A DNA stretch of 64,000 bases from an uncultured Flavobacteriales bacterium (lineage in GTDB: Bacteria; Bacteroidota; Bacteroidia; Flavobacteriales_D; Sanyastnellaceae), in contig CALSMK010000002.1 of assembly GCA_943787435.1 (NCBI GenBank), positions 1-64,000 of the forward strand. The letters are read 5' to 3'. A program made the position numbers and the translations under genes. This document shows positions 42,337 to 51,924 of this stretch, one piece after another. The notes under the pieces were generated by a model. It did no database searches and was not told the DNA's origin. It was given only the letters and a program-made list of their open reading frames with translations. Numbering within the stretch: position 1 is the first letter of the stretch; every line of letters starts with the position of its first letter.

Positions 42337-43122
42337 TCAATGCACCAAGAACCATGCGTTGAGCAACGCTTCACGGTTGTAGAGCATGGTCACCCCAGTG
42401 CTTTGATCGACCACATCTAAGCCAGCAGCCGTACAAATGGCCTGACCCGCTGCCGTGTCCCATTCCATGGTGGGCGCAAACCGCGGATAGCAATCCGCCT
42501 TGCCCTCGGCCACCATGCAAAGCTTGAGGGATGAGCCTTTGGACATGAGTTCGACCTTGCCGTGCTCTTGGCGCAATTGTCCCACAAAATCCTCCGTCTC
42601 GGGGGACATGTGTGACCGGCTGGCCACCACCGTGAATGGCCGCTCTCCTTTGTCCATGGGAAGCTTAGCAGCAGCCTCCATCACTGTTTCCACGTCCAAT
42701 GGGCCAGCCATGTCCACATGGGCCTTGAACGCCCCATTTTCATCAGAGAAGTAGACCTCTCCTGTGACGGGAACCAAGATCACCCCCAATGCGGGAACTT
42801 GGTTGCGGACCAGGGCGATGTTCACGGTAAACTCCCCGTTGCGCTTGATGAATTCTTTGGTGCCATCAATGGGATCCACCACCCACAATTCAGACCACGC
42901 GGAACGCTCTGAGAAGGGAATGTTTCGCCCCTCTTCCGACAACACCGGAATCTGGGTGCGCAACAGGTGCTTCATGATGACTTCATGAGAGGCCAAATCC
43001 GCTTTGGTCAAAGGAGAGTCGTCTCCCTTGAGGGTCACATCGAACTCGCCGCTGTGGTAGATCTCCAAAATGGCAACACCAGCTTCGAATGCTCCTTCGA
43101 GCGCAACTTTCAATGGATTCAT
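42337..43122 (-). CDS. cysQ: 3'(2'),5'-bisphosphate nucleotidase
   Basis: 261 residues from ATG 43122. Inositol-monophosphatase-superfamily motifs: DDSPLTKADLASHEVI, VLSEEGRNIPF, WVVDPIDGTKEFIKRNGEFTVNIALV (metal-binding DPIDGT) and APTMEWDTAAGQAI. Converts 3'-phosphoadenosine 5'-phosphate to AMP, clearing the by-product of sulfate assimilation or sulfonation. Has its own -7 element in the 39-nt gap after the glycosyltransferase gene. Confidence 0.93.
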   Translation of the reverse strand: MNPLKVALEGAFEAGVAILEIYHSGEFDVTLKGDDSPLTKADLASHEVIMKHLLRTQIPVLSEEGRNIPFSERSAWSELWVVDPIDGTKEFIKRNGEFTVNIALVRNQVPALGVILVPVTGEVYFSDENGAFKAHVDMAGPLDVETVMEAAAKLPMDKGERPFTVVASRSHMSPETEDFVGQLRQEHGKVELMSKGSSLKLCMVAEGKADCYPRFAPTMEWDTAAGQAICTAAGLDVVDQSTGVTMLYNREALLNAWFLVH

Positions 43123-43128
43123 GGCCGT

Positions 43129-43136
43129 CAAAACTA
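43129..43136 (-). promoter_or_regulatory. -7 element TAGTTTTG before cysQ
   Basis: Exact TAnnTTTG match on the minus strand, 6 nt before the cysQ ATG (43122). This implies a near-leaderless mRNA. Confidence 0.5.
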
Positions 43137-43161
43137 CGTCTCAGATGAAGCTCTTGACGCT

Positions 43162-44340
43162 CTACTCTCGATCCAATTCGTCGTAAATCCCCGTCATCAC
43201 CACGGCCTCTTTGGACCAAGAAAGTTCAGAGGCAGATCGCTTCAAGCCCGGTTGAAACGTCGCGGTCCCCTCAGCTTTCATCTGGAGCACTGCATCTCGC
43301 CATCCCAGGGCATCGTCCTGCTCGACCATTCGTCCGACTAGATGCTCCTCAATCAAAGCCCTGCAATCCGGAAGGTCATTGGACAGCACAGGGACGCCCG
43401 CAAGGATATACTCGAACAGCTTGTTGGGCAGGCAATAGAGGTAAGACAAACAAGTGGGTCGAACCGAGACCAAGCCCACATCTGCACTTTGGGTGTGCTC
43501 CAACACTTGCTCATAGGGAACCGCGGGATGCCAATGAACATGTGGGAGTCGATTGGCGGCCTCTTCCACAATGGGCTGCAAAAGGCCGTAACCCATGAGC
43601 ACCAAATGGACCCCAGAATCCTCAAGACCTTCCATGGCCCTCAGTGCGGTTTCCAAACCTCGGTTGTATGTGAACGCCCCTTGGTACAAGGCGATGAATC
43701 CCTCTTGAGGGATGTTGAATCGATCCCGGAAGTGATCGGGACCCGGCCCTTCCATTGGCCCCCGCTCTGAGCGAGGGGAAGGAATGTTGCGAACCAGATG
43801 AACGTTCGCCATGCCGAACTTGGCGTATCGCTCCTGGTAAGCCTTTGCAATCGATGGACTGACTGTAATGACAGCTGCTGCCTTTCGAATCATTCGCCTC
43901 TCCAACCAACTGACCAGCTTCCGCTCCAACTTGGACTTTCCGTTCCGCTCGGCCTCAAACTCATGGCAATCGTAGACCAATTTCAATTTTGGGTTGAACC
44001 GTTGCGCCAGCCATCCCAAAACAAAGGCTTCAATGTCGTTGCAATGCCACGCATCGACATGGCGCCAGCCTTGGATCAGACGAAGTGCAAGCTCAGCCAT
44101 TTTGATCACCCCGAAAACGGTTCCACGTGGCAATCGGCCCGATTTTACGCCCACCCGAACCACGTTCCAGCCGCCCGGGCGCTCTTCTGAGTTTGGCACC
44201 GCGCCCCCTTCGGCCCCCTTCGGTTTTTGCAAGGCCACCACGGTGACTTCATGGCCTTTCTCGGCCAAGCTCTCCGAAATCTTCAGAACCCGATTGTCTC
44301 GGGTAAAGTCATTCAGAACGACGTTAGCGATCCTCATCAT
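43162..44340 (-). CDS. Glycosyltransferase, GT4-like
   Basis: 392 residues, GT-B fold. N-terminal: RIANVVLNDFTRDNRVLKISESLAEKGHEVTVVALQKP; donor domain: IALYQGAFTYNRGLETALRAME, VHLVLMGYG and CLPNKLFEYILAGVPVLSNDLPDCRALIEEHLVG (E-x7-E-like nucleotide-sugar site). Cytosolic face of the inner membrane. Overlaps the stop of the flippase gene by 17 nt; the pair likely builds and exports one glycan. Acceptor and sugar unknown. Confidence 0.9.
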   Translation of the reverse strand: MMRIANVVLNDFTRDNRVLKISESLAEKGHEVTVVALQKPKGAEGGAVPNSEERPGGWNVVRVGVKSGRLPRGTVFGVIKMAELALRLIQGWRHVDAWHCNDIEAFVLGWLAQRFNPKLKLVYDCHEFEAERNGKSKLERKLVSWLERRMIRKAAAVITVSPSIAKAYQERYAKFGMANVHLVRNIPSPRSERGPMEGPGPDHFRDRFNIPQEGFIALYQGAFTYNRGLETALRAMEGLEDSGVHLVLMGYGLLQPIVEEAANRLPHVHWHPAVPYEQVLEHTQSADVGLVSVRPTCLSYLYCLPNKLFEYILAGVPVLSNDLPDCRALIEEHLVGRMVEQDDALGWRDAVLQMKAEGTATFQPGLKRSASELSWSKEAVVMTGIYDELDRE

Positions 44341-45577
44341 GGTGCTGGTTTACGGCCGTGATCAGAACCACCATGTTGACCAAATAATAAGCACATTTTG
44401 CCCAAACAATGCCCCTCAGGGATCCCCACTCGCCCCCTCCGAACCATTCAGGGTGGAGGGTTCCTAAGTACCACCCCGCACCCACGGCAGTCAAATGCAA
44501 GGCGTCCAAAGCCGTGATCCACTTGGGCTTCTTCACGCGATGGAACATGGAACCCAAACCGGCCGAAATGAAATTCAAGACAAACCAAGGGGTCAAGATT
44601 CGGATCACATCCATGGCTCCACGCCAAGGCTCCCCAAACAACCACGCCGTGGTGCCGTCTGGTGCCATCCAAACCGCCGTTCCCACGGCCACAGCCACAG
44701 CGGCCAGACCCGCAAACACGCGAAAGAACAGACGGCGCAGGGGCGCTCCATCGGCTTGTTCCATGGCTGACTTGAACACCACCGGAGCGGCCGAAGTGGC
44801 CAACAGTGAAAGCGGCAACATGACCATGCGCCGGGCGATCCCCATCCAACCCAAAAGCAACGGGCCCATCGTGGCGCCGATGAGCAAAACATGCAGCCAT
44901 TGGGCCAAGCGATTCATCGCGCTACCTGCCAACACCCAAGTGGGATAATCCCGATGGGCGCGCACAGCTTCTGACGATGGCGACTTTTTCCAAGGAGCAG
45001 CAGAACTGCATGTGGCCGCCAACCCCCTGCGCATGACGCCCCATCGGAGTCCAATCCCAGCGCCTGAGCCCCAACTGAGCCCACCGAGAGGGAGCCAACC
45101 TGAGACCATCCATTTTGTCCACTCCGACAACATGGGCCCAGAGGCTTGAGCCAGCGCGACATTCTCCACCTTGGATTGGCGGTGATGCCAGTATTCCATC
45201 AAGCGAGAATGCGCCGCCAGTCCTGCAAAAAGGGGCAACCCCAAAGCCACCCATGTCCACCCTTCCAATGACCAAGTTTGTGCCACCCATTGGGCCGTTC
45301 CCCATGCCAAAACCGCAATGACCATGACCGTCAACCAAACGGCTCGCTGGCCTGCCCACAGCAACCCCAAAGCGTCCTTCTCCGACTTTGGCAACATCAA
45401 TGCCTGTTCGAATTTCCCAGTGCCCAACGCGGCAGCGATGCCGGTCACAAGGGCGAACACCTCGAGGTGAGCGAAGGCCTCTGGACTGTACAGCCGCGCC
45501 AGAACAAAGGCAGCGGCAAAGGCCACCAATTGGCCGGCCAAAGACCCCCCGAACAACTTCGCCATTCGACCCATCAT
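44324..45577 (-). CDS. Wzx-like polysaccharide flippase
   Basis: About 417 residues from ATG 45577 (or 45574); an in-frame TTG at 45595 is less likely. Hydrophobic throughout, about twelve spans. Opening GRMAKLFGGSLAGQLVAFAAAFVLARLYSPEAFAHLEVFALVTGIAAALGTGKFEQALMLPKSE is typical of the MVF/PST flippases, and TPWFVLNFISAGLGSMFHRVKK occurs late, as in this family. Moves lipid-linked oligosaccharides across the inner membrane. Coupled by overlap to the downstream glycosyltransferase. Confidence 0.88.
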   Translation of the reverse strand: MMGRMAKLFGGSLAGQLVAFAAAFVLARLYSPEAFAHLEVFALVTGIAAALGTGKFEQALMLPKSEKDALGLLWAGQRAVWLTVMVIAVLAWGTAQWVAQTWSLEGWTWVALGLPLFAGLAAHSRLMEYWHHRQSKVENVALAQASGPMLSEWTKWMVSGWLPLGGLSWGSGAGIGLRWGVMRRGLAATCSSAAPWKKSPSSEAVRAHRDYPTWVLAGSAMNRLAQWLHVLLIGATMGPLLLGWMGIARRMVMLPLSLLATSAAPVVFKSAMEQADGAPLRRLFFRVFAGLAAVAVAVGTAVWMAPDGTTAWLFGEPWRGAMDVIRILTPWFVLNFISAGLGSMFHRVKKPKWITALDALHLTAVGAGWYLGTLHPEWFGGGEWGSLRGIVWAKCAYYLVNMVVLITAVNQHHDEDR

Positions 45578-45657
45578 GGGCAACGGTATGTGCAATTGCG
45601 AGACACGGCGCCAAGGTACTGCCCGACCCGCTCTGATGCTGTCTTTACCTTTCCATC

Positions 45658-46017
45658 ATGAAGGCGATTTCCATCGAAGAAAAATTTGGACTGTTTGAGG
45701 AGCAGTGGACCCCAAAAATCATTGCCCAGCTCAATGGCCAAGATGTGAAGTTGGCCAAAATCCAAGGTGAATTTATTTGGCACAGCCACGATGAGCAGGA
45801 CGAACTTTTTCAAGTCGTCAAAGGACAACTGACCATGGAATTCCGCGACCGCAGCGTATTGGTGGGCCCTGGAGAAATCATCGTGGTCCCCAAGGGAGTT
45901 GAGCACAAACCCGTGACCACCGAAGAGGTTTGGATCATGCTCTTTGAGCCTCAAAACATCCACCACACAGGCGGACGGCAAATCGACCGTACCGTCGAGC
46001 AGTGCGAGCACATCTGA
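45658..46017 (+). CDS. Small cupin-domain protein
   Basis: 119 residues, one cupin barrel. Motif 1 WHSHDEQDELFQVVKGQLTMEF (His, His, Glu metal ligands), motif 2 VGPGEIIVVPKGVEHKPV. Enzyme or binding role unknown. A near -7 element (TACCTTTC) lies 4 nt before the ATG. Divergent from the flippase gene. Confidence 0.92.
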   Translation: MKAISIEEKFGLFEEQWTPKIIAQLNGQDVKLAKIQGEFIWHSHDEQDELFQVVKGQLTMEFRDRSVLVGPGEIIVVPKGVEHKPVTTEEVWIMLFEPQNIHHTGGRQIDRTVEQCEHI

Positions 46018-46050
46018 GCCCATCAAGCCCCATGGCAACACCAAAGCCCC

Positions 46051-47761
46051 TCAATTGAATTTCACTTTGACCTCTTCTCCGAGCATTTGCTGAATTTGCT
46101 CCACGCTTTCAGCCGAGAAAGGGTTGTTCTTGATGTCCACCGTTTTCAATTGAGGACATCTGCCTAGGCTTGCAGGCAGACTCGACAACTCGTTGCTGTT
46201 CAAGAACAGCTTTTTTAGTCCAGTCATGTTGCCCAATCCGGCGGGGAGTGATGACAATCCATTCCGTGAGACAATGAGGGTCTGGAGGGCCACCAATCGG
46301 TCCAAGTCTTCTGGCAATTCACCAAACAACATGCCGCTGATGTCCAAATAAACCAAGTTGGGGACATCGAGGATTTCCATGGGAAAGTCGTCCCCCACCA
46401 AATCGGGGTCGGTCAGGGGAGACAACTGGAGCATCATTCCTCCGATGGTTTGCTGGAGGCGAGCGCCGAGCCTTTGGGACATGGAAACCTCACTCGCCTC
46501 GGAAGCCATGTCCTCTGGACTGCCCGAAACCGCCTCACCTTCCCATTCTCTGATTTGTTTTCCCAGCTCATCGAACCGATCCTCGGGGACCACCATCTGG
46601 ATGTCTTTGTTCTGAGAGCGTTTGCCAATGATGTTTTTGAAGTCAGGCGCCTTTTCCCGCTTGACATCCAAAGCCAGCTCGAAATCGCCATTCATCTTGA
46701 GAGAACGCCGCCGCTTCATCAAACGGCTTTGCAAATCATCCAAGAAGCCGGCCTCTTCTCCCCCTGGAAGCACCAAAGCACGGGCTTCGGATATGGCTTG
46801 AGCACATTCGTTGAATTCATTTCGATACAGATACGCTTGGGCCAAATTGAGCTTCAACCCCAACGCAACTGCCCGGGTGACTTTGGCCTTTTTGTCGGTG
46901 AAATCCACCTTTTCTGACCACTTTTTTCCAAGTTTCAATGGGGCTCACCAACCCATCAAAATAACCAGTGCTCCAGGACTCCAAGGCCACATCTCTTGCA
47001 GCATCCAACTCTGGATAATCGTGCTTTCCCTTTCCAGAGTATACCAAGACTTCCACCTTTCCTTCCAAAAAGAACACCCGGGTTTCCAGCTCGTCAATGA
47101 CCCGGCTCAACTGCTTCAAAACAGCCTTCCTTCGAAAAAACCGTCGCCCCTCTTCCGAAGCCAGACGGTCCATCAGCGCCTTCTCGCTGTCAAAATTCAA
47201 GGTGCCTTTCGAGTAAGTCACCCCTCCTGCCCGCCGCTCAATGGTGGATACCTTTTCATTTCCATACCGAATCAGCAGGGGCTCATCCACCTCGAAGGCA
47301 TCCCACATGACACCTTCCGGAGATGAGAGACTCACGCGCATGGGCAACCTGCAAGGCACGTTGGCCCAATGTGTCAAGGCTTCCGTCCCTTTGACTGGCT
47401 CCGACTTCAGCTCCATGACCCCTTGATTTTCTGGGCCGATGGCCACACTGACCATCAACGAAGGCCCCACGTCCACAACTTCTGCCTTTTGGCCAACCGT
47501 GAAGTACTTCATGCCACTCAACCTCTCTCCGCTGGACTTCAACAAGTCCATGTTACCGCCATAACGCCTCAAATCCTCCAAGGCGAAGAATTCGTCGGCA
47601 GCAAACAACTTCAACGAAACGCGAAAGGATGCGTCGGTCGGCACTGTAGGAAACTGGACCACGTCAATCTTGGTCGATTTCTTACTCGCCTTTTGTCCCA
47701 GCAACGGTGAGATGGACAGACCTATAACCAGGCCAAAAGTCAATAAGATGCGGAGAAGCAT
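46051..47761 (-). pseudogene. Secreted protein with C-terminal leucine-rich repeats, split by a frameshift in A6
   Basis: Two frames form one protein of about 569 residues. N-terminal signal peptide (MLLRILLTFGLVIGLSISPLLGQ), a polar central region, then in the second frame a helical part and leucine-rich repeats (LDISGMLFGELPEDLDRLVALQTLIVSRNGLSSLPAGLGNMTGLKKLFLNSNELSSLPASLGRCPQLK). The first frame reads SPIETWKK then VVRKGG and soon stops. Removing one A of the A6 run (plus-strand T6, 46922-46927) gives ETWKKWSEKVDFTDKKAKV and joins the frames. Function unknown; envelope location inferred. Confidence 0.75.
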
Positions 47762-47836
47762 GATCGGGATGCGGATTTATGTGAATGTGACCACTTCCTT
47801 GACACAATCTGCACCTTTGCATTGTATTTATCCAAC

Positions 47837-48004
47837 ATGGAATCCCTAAAAGCCATAGGAATCGCAGGCTTCTTGTTCTTTCTGATCAAAGGATTGATTT
47901 GGCTCGTTGTGTTTGCATTGGTGGCCCGCGGCGTCGTGTCAAAAGAAAAACTCGACGCACTCAAATTCTGGGGTCGGAAATCTGATAAAAATCGTCGAAA
48001 ATAG
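47837..48004 (+). CDS. Small single-span membrane protein
   Basis: 55 residues from ATG 47837: MESLKAIGIAGFLFFLIKGLIWLVVFALVARG then a basic tail KEKLDALKFWGRKSDKNRRK. One membrane helix with a positively charged cytosolic tail. An in-frame upstream start (47822) would add five residues. Function unknown; spacing to the O-antigen ligase-like gene (about 150 nt) does not show co-transcription. Confidence 0.65.
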   Translation: MESLKAIGIAGFLFFLIKGLIWLVVFALVARGVVSKEKLDALKFWGRKSDKNRRK

Positions 48005-48110
48005 GTCGCTTGGGTTATCTTATTGGCCTCTTTGTTTGCTTTGAGATGACCAGCCAAAAGTCCGATACCCACCCAACAGCCTTGACTCCCCATTTGCAAA
48101 GGCTGTTCTC

Positions 48111-49670
48111 TTGAAGCAAGCTCTGCCGCTGACCGCCGGCGGCCTCTTCACAGCGATGGTCTCATTCGCGACCTATGGCGAGGCCTTAGACCAACATTGG
48201 ACCACAGCTTGGTTGCTGCTGACAGTTGGGACAGTGCTGTTCTCCTATTTCGGCATCATCCGACTCTACAAACCCCTTCTTTGGGCCATTGGACTGGCCA
48301 TTCTGCTCATCCAAGGTATCCGAGGAGGACATTCTCAATGGGAATCGCTGGCGTTTTGGGCTTGGCTCTGGACGTGGATATGGACCTTTCCCAACACCCA
48401 AAGTAAAGCGTGGCCTGCCATCAAAGCCCTGCCCTTATTCGGAGCAGTCATTGGTGGCTTGATGTTGTGGCTGGCCCTCAAAACCATGTGGAACGAAGGT
48501 TGGAGTCACGGCGACTCATATCAAATGACATTGCCTTGGGCGCACCGAAACATTGCCGTGGAGTCCATCTTTCTCATGTGCACATTGGGGGGACTGATGG
48601 CGCGAAAAAAGTGGCTGCTTTGGTGGGCATTCATCACGGTTCTTGCCTTGGTCTATCAGGTGAGAGGCGTATTGCTCGGCAGCCTTTTTTGGATGCTTTA
48701 TGAACTCTGGCAAAACCACAGAGCTCCGCGCTGGGTCAAACGCGGATTTCTGACGGCATGCGCTTTGTTTTGCTTGGCCCAAGTGGGATGGAACCTCTTG
48801 CCAGAAGAAACACGTTACGCCCAATTCTCACAATCACCAGACGTCCTAAAATCATTGGATGTCGTGTACAACTTAAATGGAGCCGAGAGCTCCTCGATCC
48901 GCCTTCAACTGTGGTCCTGGACAGCAGGGTCCATAGAGCCTCTGGGAGGCGGCCTCGGTTCTTGGAGGAACGATGCAGAAGGATGGGTGAACGTGGCCAC
49001 TGGTCAATGTCAGGAGGCGACAAGGCGCGCCCATTCCGAATTCCTTCAGTGGATCTACGAATTGGGATGGATTCCCTTTTTGGCTTTGGCGGGCCTGTGT
49101 TGGCCCCTCCGCCGAAGCATGGGAAGATGGGTGTGGCTCGGACTGCCTTTTCTCGCCTTTACTTTTCCCACAGAACGGGCGGAAATCCTATGGGCCATGG
49201 CCGTATTGGGTTGGTGGCTCAAGTCTCAATACCCGCCCAAAGACAGTCCAAATTGGTCTCCCGCATCACCCAGGATGCAAACCGCGTTGACTTCGACATG
49301 GGTCGCCATTTCCCTGTTGGTGGGGAGCTGGGTCGTGGCTCAAAACGCATTGGGCGAAACGATGCAACAACGGGGGACCTTAAAAACAAATTGGTCGCCC
49401 CTTCAGCAGAATTGCTTGTCCCTTCACCCCCAAGACATTGCATTGAATCACGCGGACGTCATGCGCGCCATGACAGCTTTTAACGAAGGGCGCATGGAAG
49501 AAGGAAAAGCCATCATCAAGGCGCATTTGGAGGCGAATCCAAACTCTGTAACCGCGATTCGGGTCATGCTGAAGCTGAGCCAGCAGAACTACAAAGGGGA
49601 GGAGTTCTGCGGTTTTCTTGAGAATTGGCTGTTAAGCCCTGATTTATCCAGCCTCGAAGCCACCCCCTGA
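48111..49670 (+). CDS. O-antigen-ligase/polymerase-like membrane protein
   Basis: About 500-519 residues with ten or more membrane spans. Typical O-antigen ligase pieces: WAHRNIAVESIFLMCTLGGL, VYQVRGVLLGSLFWML, a large periplasmic loop with SSSIRLQLWSWTAGSIEPLGGGLGSW and ARRAHSEFLQWIYELGWIPFLALAGL (H-x-E-F-like). A TPR-like tail (FNEGRMEEGKAIIKAHLEANPNSVTAI) ends it. The start is unclear: TTG at 48111, ATG at 48156, or ATG at 48046 in another frame (MTSQKSDTHPTALTPHLQR), which would need one base inserted to join. Expected to join or polymerise glycan chains on the periplasmic side. Confidence 0.8.
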   Translation: MKQALPLTAGGLFTAMVSFATYGEALDQHWTTAWLLLTVGTVLFSYFGIIRLYKPLLWAIGLAILLIQGIRGGHSQWESLAFWAWLWTWIWTFPNTQSKAWPAIKALPLFGAVIGGLMLWLALKTMWNEGWSHGDSYQMTLPWAHRNIAVESIFLMCTLGGLMARKKWLLWWAFITVLALVYQVRGVLLGSLFWMLYELWQNHRAPRWVKRGFLTACALFCLAQVGWNLLPEETRYAQFSQSPDVLKSLDVVYNLNGAESSSIRLQLWSWTAGSIEPLGGGLGSWRNDAEGWVNVATGQCQEATRRAHSEFLQWIYELGWIPFLALAGLCWPLRRSMGRWVWLGLPFLAFTFPTERAEILWAMAVLGWWLKSQYPPKDSPNWSPASPRMQTALTSTWVAISLLVGSWVVAQNALGETMQQRGTLKTNWSPLQQNCLSLHPQDIALNHADVMRAMTAFNEGRMEEGKAIIKAHLEANPNSVTAIRVMLKLSQQNYKGEEFCGFLENWLLSPDLSSLEATP

Positions 49671-49679
49671 CCCCAACGT

Positions 49680-49979
49680 TCAGGCTTTGCTCTTGCGCCG
49701 TGGGACGCGCTGAATGCTCCCGCCGTCTTTCAATGCAAACGCCGAAGAGTTCCCCTTGAAGTGGGATTCAATGGCATTTTGACTCAGCTCAGGTCTGGCA
49801 TCAATCACGCATTGAACGTCGTCGCAAGACACCAAAGGCATCCCCTCGGAATCCAGAACCAAATAGCCCGATGCTTCTCTACGTTGATCCAACCTTTCTT
49901 CATGTGAAGGAGGTGGGGTATAAACCGCGTCCTTGGATTGACGCAATTCGTTAAGGCTGCGGGGCTTGATGGTGTTCAT
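49680..49979 (-). CDS. Hypothetical protein
   Basis: 99 residues, soluble and charged: MNTIKPRSLNELRQSKDAVYTPPPSHEERLDQRREASGYLVLDSEGMPLVSCDDVQCVIDARPELSQNAIESHF, ending in a basic tail RVPRRKSKA. No family recognised. A -33/-7-like pair (TTG, 20 nt, TATTTTTA at 49998-50005) lies upstream. Ends 10 nt before the convergent O-antigen ligase-like gene. Confidence 0.6.
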   Translation of the reverse strand: MNTIKPRSLNELRQSKDAVYTPPPSHEERLDQRREASGYLVLDSEGMPLVSCDDVQCVIDARPELSQNAIESHFKGNSSAFALKDGGSIQRVPRRKSKA

Positions 49980-50096
49980 GGAGCAAGTGATGATGGGTAA
50001 AAATAACTCCTAATCATCACACAATCAAGGACTTAAGCGTGTACAATGGACACGACTTACCCCAGTTTATCAGCCAAGCCCGTCATTTCGGACAGT

Positions 50097-50639
50097 TCAC
50101 TTCAACTGTAAATCTGACCCAGCATCATACAAGGGACACCCCTCCACATGCGCACCATGGATGTGACCTGTGCTCATCAAAAACTCCCTTGTGATTTCCC
50201 CTCCAGTGAATTTGAATGTCCGCTTGAACAAAGCCACCCAAGCCCGGACGTCCAGCTTCCCCTGATCACTCAGCCAATTCCGAAAGGAACCCGACTCATC
50301 CTGCAACTGCAAGATTTTCTGGGCATTGAAAATCGCCGCATGGATCTTCAGCCGGTTCCTCACGATTCCTGCATCTGACATCAAACGGTCGATGTCAGCA
50401 TCGCCGTATGTGGCCACACGCTGGAGGTCATAACCGTCATAGGCCTTTCGAAAGTGATGTTGCTTGTTCAGGATGGTGTCCCACGACAAACCGGCTTGGT
50501 TGATTTCCAAGATGAGCCTGCCAAACAACTCATCATCGCTCTCGACAGGAAAGCCATACTGAGTGTCGTGGTACACCCTGTGCACATTCGACGCTGGAAG
50601 CTTCGCAACAAAGGCGCAATAGGAAGCCGGCTTTTCCAT
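50097..50639 (-). CDS. tag: DNA-3-methyladenine glycosylase I
   Basis: 180 residues. Motifs: YHDTQYGFPVESDDELFGRLILEINQAGLSWDTILNK (active-site aromatics and Glu), YDLQRVATYGDADIDRLM, IVRNRLKIHAAIFNAQ, and the zinc-snap end TGHIHGAHVEGCPL (His, Cys) with Cys8 near the start. Removes 3-methyladenine from alkylated DNA. Starts 27 nt after purT ends; probably co-transcribed with it. Confidence 0.95.
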   Translation of the reverse strand: MEKPASYCAFVAKLPASNVHRVYHDTQYGFPVESDDELFGRLILEINQAGLSWDTILNKQHHFRKAYDGYDLQRVATYGDADIDRLMSDAGIVRNRLKIHAAIFNAQKILQLQDESGSFRNWLSDQGKLDVRAWVALFKRTFKFTGGEITREFLMSTGHIHGAHVEGCPLYDAGSDLQLK

Positions 50640-50666
50640 GGCGCTATGAACCCAACTCCGGCATGA

Positions 50667-51863
50667 TCATGGCTGAGTGGAGACCTTGATTTCAGAGGCC
50701 GCCTTCTTGGCCCGCTCCACCAGCCCATGCACGTCATCAGATGTGCTTCCATACGCCAAGGTCACCCCCATTCTGCGGTAAGGCCGAACGCTGGGCTTGC
50801 CAAACAGGCGAAGGTCGGTTTGTGGTAACGAAGCCGCATTCAAAACGCCCGAGAACAAGGGCTGGCCAGCCTTCACATCGGAAGGCGCGAGCACAACAGC
50901 ACTGGCCCCATTTCGGTGGTGCTCAATCTCGAAGACAGGAAGACCCAAGATGGCCCTGGCGTGCAACTCGAATTCCGAAAAATTCTGGGTTCCCGCCAGC
51001 GTGACCATTCCCGTATCGTGAGGACGGGGCGAGAGTTCAGAGAAGTAGACGGCCCCCGGGCTTCCATTGTGACCCGACTGAATGAAGAACTCGACGCCCC
51101 AAATCCCCTGTCCTCCCAAAGCCGATGTCACAGAAGCCGCCATGGATTGCGCCTCGGCCAACAACCCAGACTCCATGGCTGCAGGTTGCCAACTTTCTTG
51201 GTAATCCCCCCTCTCCTGACGGTGGCCAATGGGCGGGCAGAACAGCGTTTCTCCTTGATTTTGAGTCAGGGTGAGCAGGGTGATTTCGTAATCGAAATCA
51301 ATGAACGCTTCCACAATCACTTCGGCGAGGTCACCCCGTGAGCCTTCCAAACCATACGTCCATGCGCTTTGGATGTCAGAGGCTGTTCGAATGACCGATT
51401 GCCCTTTGCCCGAGCTGGACATCAGCGGCTTGACGACACACGGCATGCCCACCGCCTGCACCCCTTCCTCCAATTCATCGAGGGTGGTGGCATATCGGTA
51501 GGGAGCGGTCTTGAGGCCCAAATCTTGGGCCGCCAAATCGCGGATGGCCTTGCGGTTCATCGTGAATTGAGCCGCTTTGGCCGAGGGCACCACCTGAATG
51601 CCTTGGGCCTCATAGTCATATAACCGCTCAGTTCGTATGGACTCCACCTCGGGGACCACAATGTCTGGATTGTGCTTGGCCATCACCGCGTCGAGGGCGT
51701 CGCCGTCGAGCATGTTGATGACCTCAAATTCATCCGCCACCTGCATGGCAGGAGCGCCTTCATAGGCATCCACGGCCACCACATGTTGTCCCAACCGCTG
51801 CAAGGAAATGGCCACCTCCTTGCCCAGCTCACCCGAGCCGAGCAGCACAATCTTCTTCTTCAT
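50667..51863 (-). CDS. purT: Formate-dependent phosphoribosylglycinamide formyltransferase
   Basis: 398 residues of the ATP-grasp superfamily. [29 protein letters not shown] (N-terminal Rossmann), [40 protein letters not shown] (ATP lid), [44 protein letters not shown]. Makes formyl-GAR from GAR, formate and ATP in purine synthesis. Full length for the family. Separate from PLD lipoprotein by 61 nt; upstream sequence shows a weak TAATTTCC in place of a -7 element. Confidence 0.95.
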   Translation of the reverse strand: MKKKIVLLGSGELGKEVAISLQRLGQHVVAVDAYEGAPAMQVADEFEVINMLDGDALDAVMAKHNPDIVVPEVESIRTERLYDYEAQGIQVVPSAKAAQFTMNRKAIRDLAAQDLGLKTAPYRYATTLDELEEGVQAVGMPCVVKPLMSSSGKGQSVIRTASDIQSAWTYGLEGSRGDLAEVIVEAFIDFDYEITLLTLTQNQGETLFCPPIGHRQERGDYQESWQPAAMESGLLAEAQSMAASVTSALGGQGIWGVEFFIQSGHNGSPGAVYFSELSPRPHDTGMVTLAGTQNFSEFELHARAILGLPVFEIEHHRNGASAVVLAPSDVKAGQPLFSGVLNAASLPQTDLRLFGKPSVRPYRRMGVTLAYGSTSDDVHGLVERAKKAASEIKVSTQP

Positions 51864-51924
51864 GGCCGGAAATTACAGCTGCAAATGTTGGGCACCATCC
51901 GCGCCCAAAAATACCTCCATCCGC

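Noticed and set aside
48046-48111. Fifth homopolymer frameshift at the start of the O-antigen ligase-like gene
   Set aside because: Joining the ATG at 48046 would need an added base, unlike the other four, and no homopolymer sits at the join. Start-codon uncertainty is enough to explain it.
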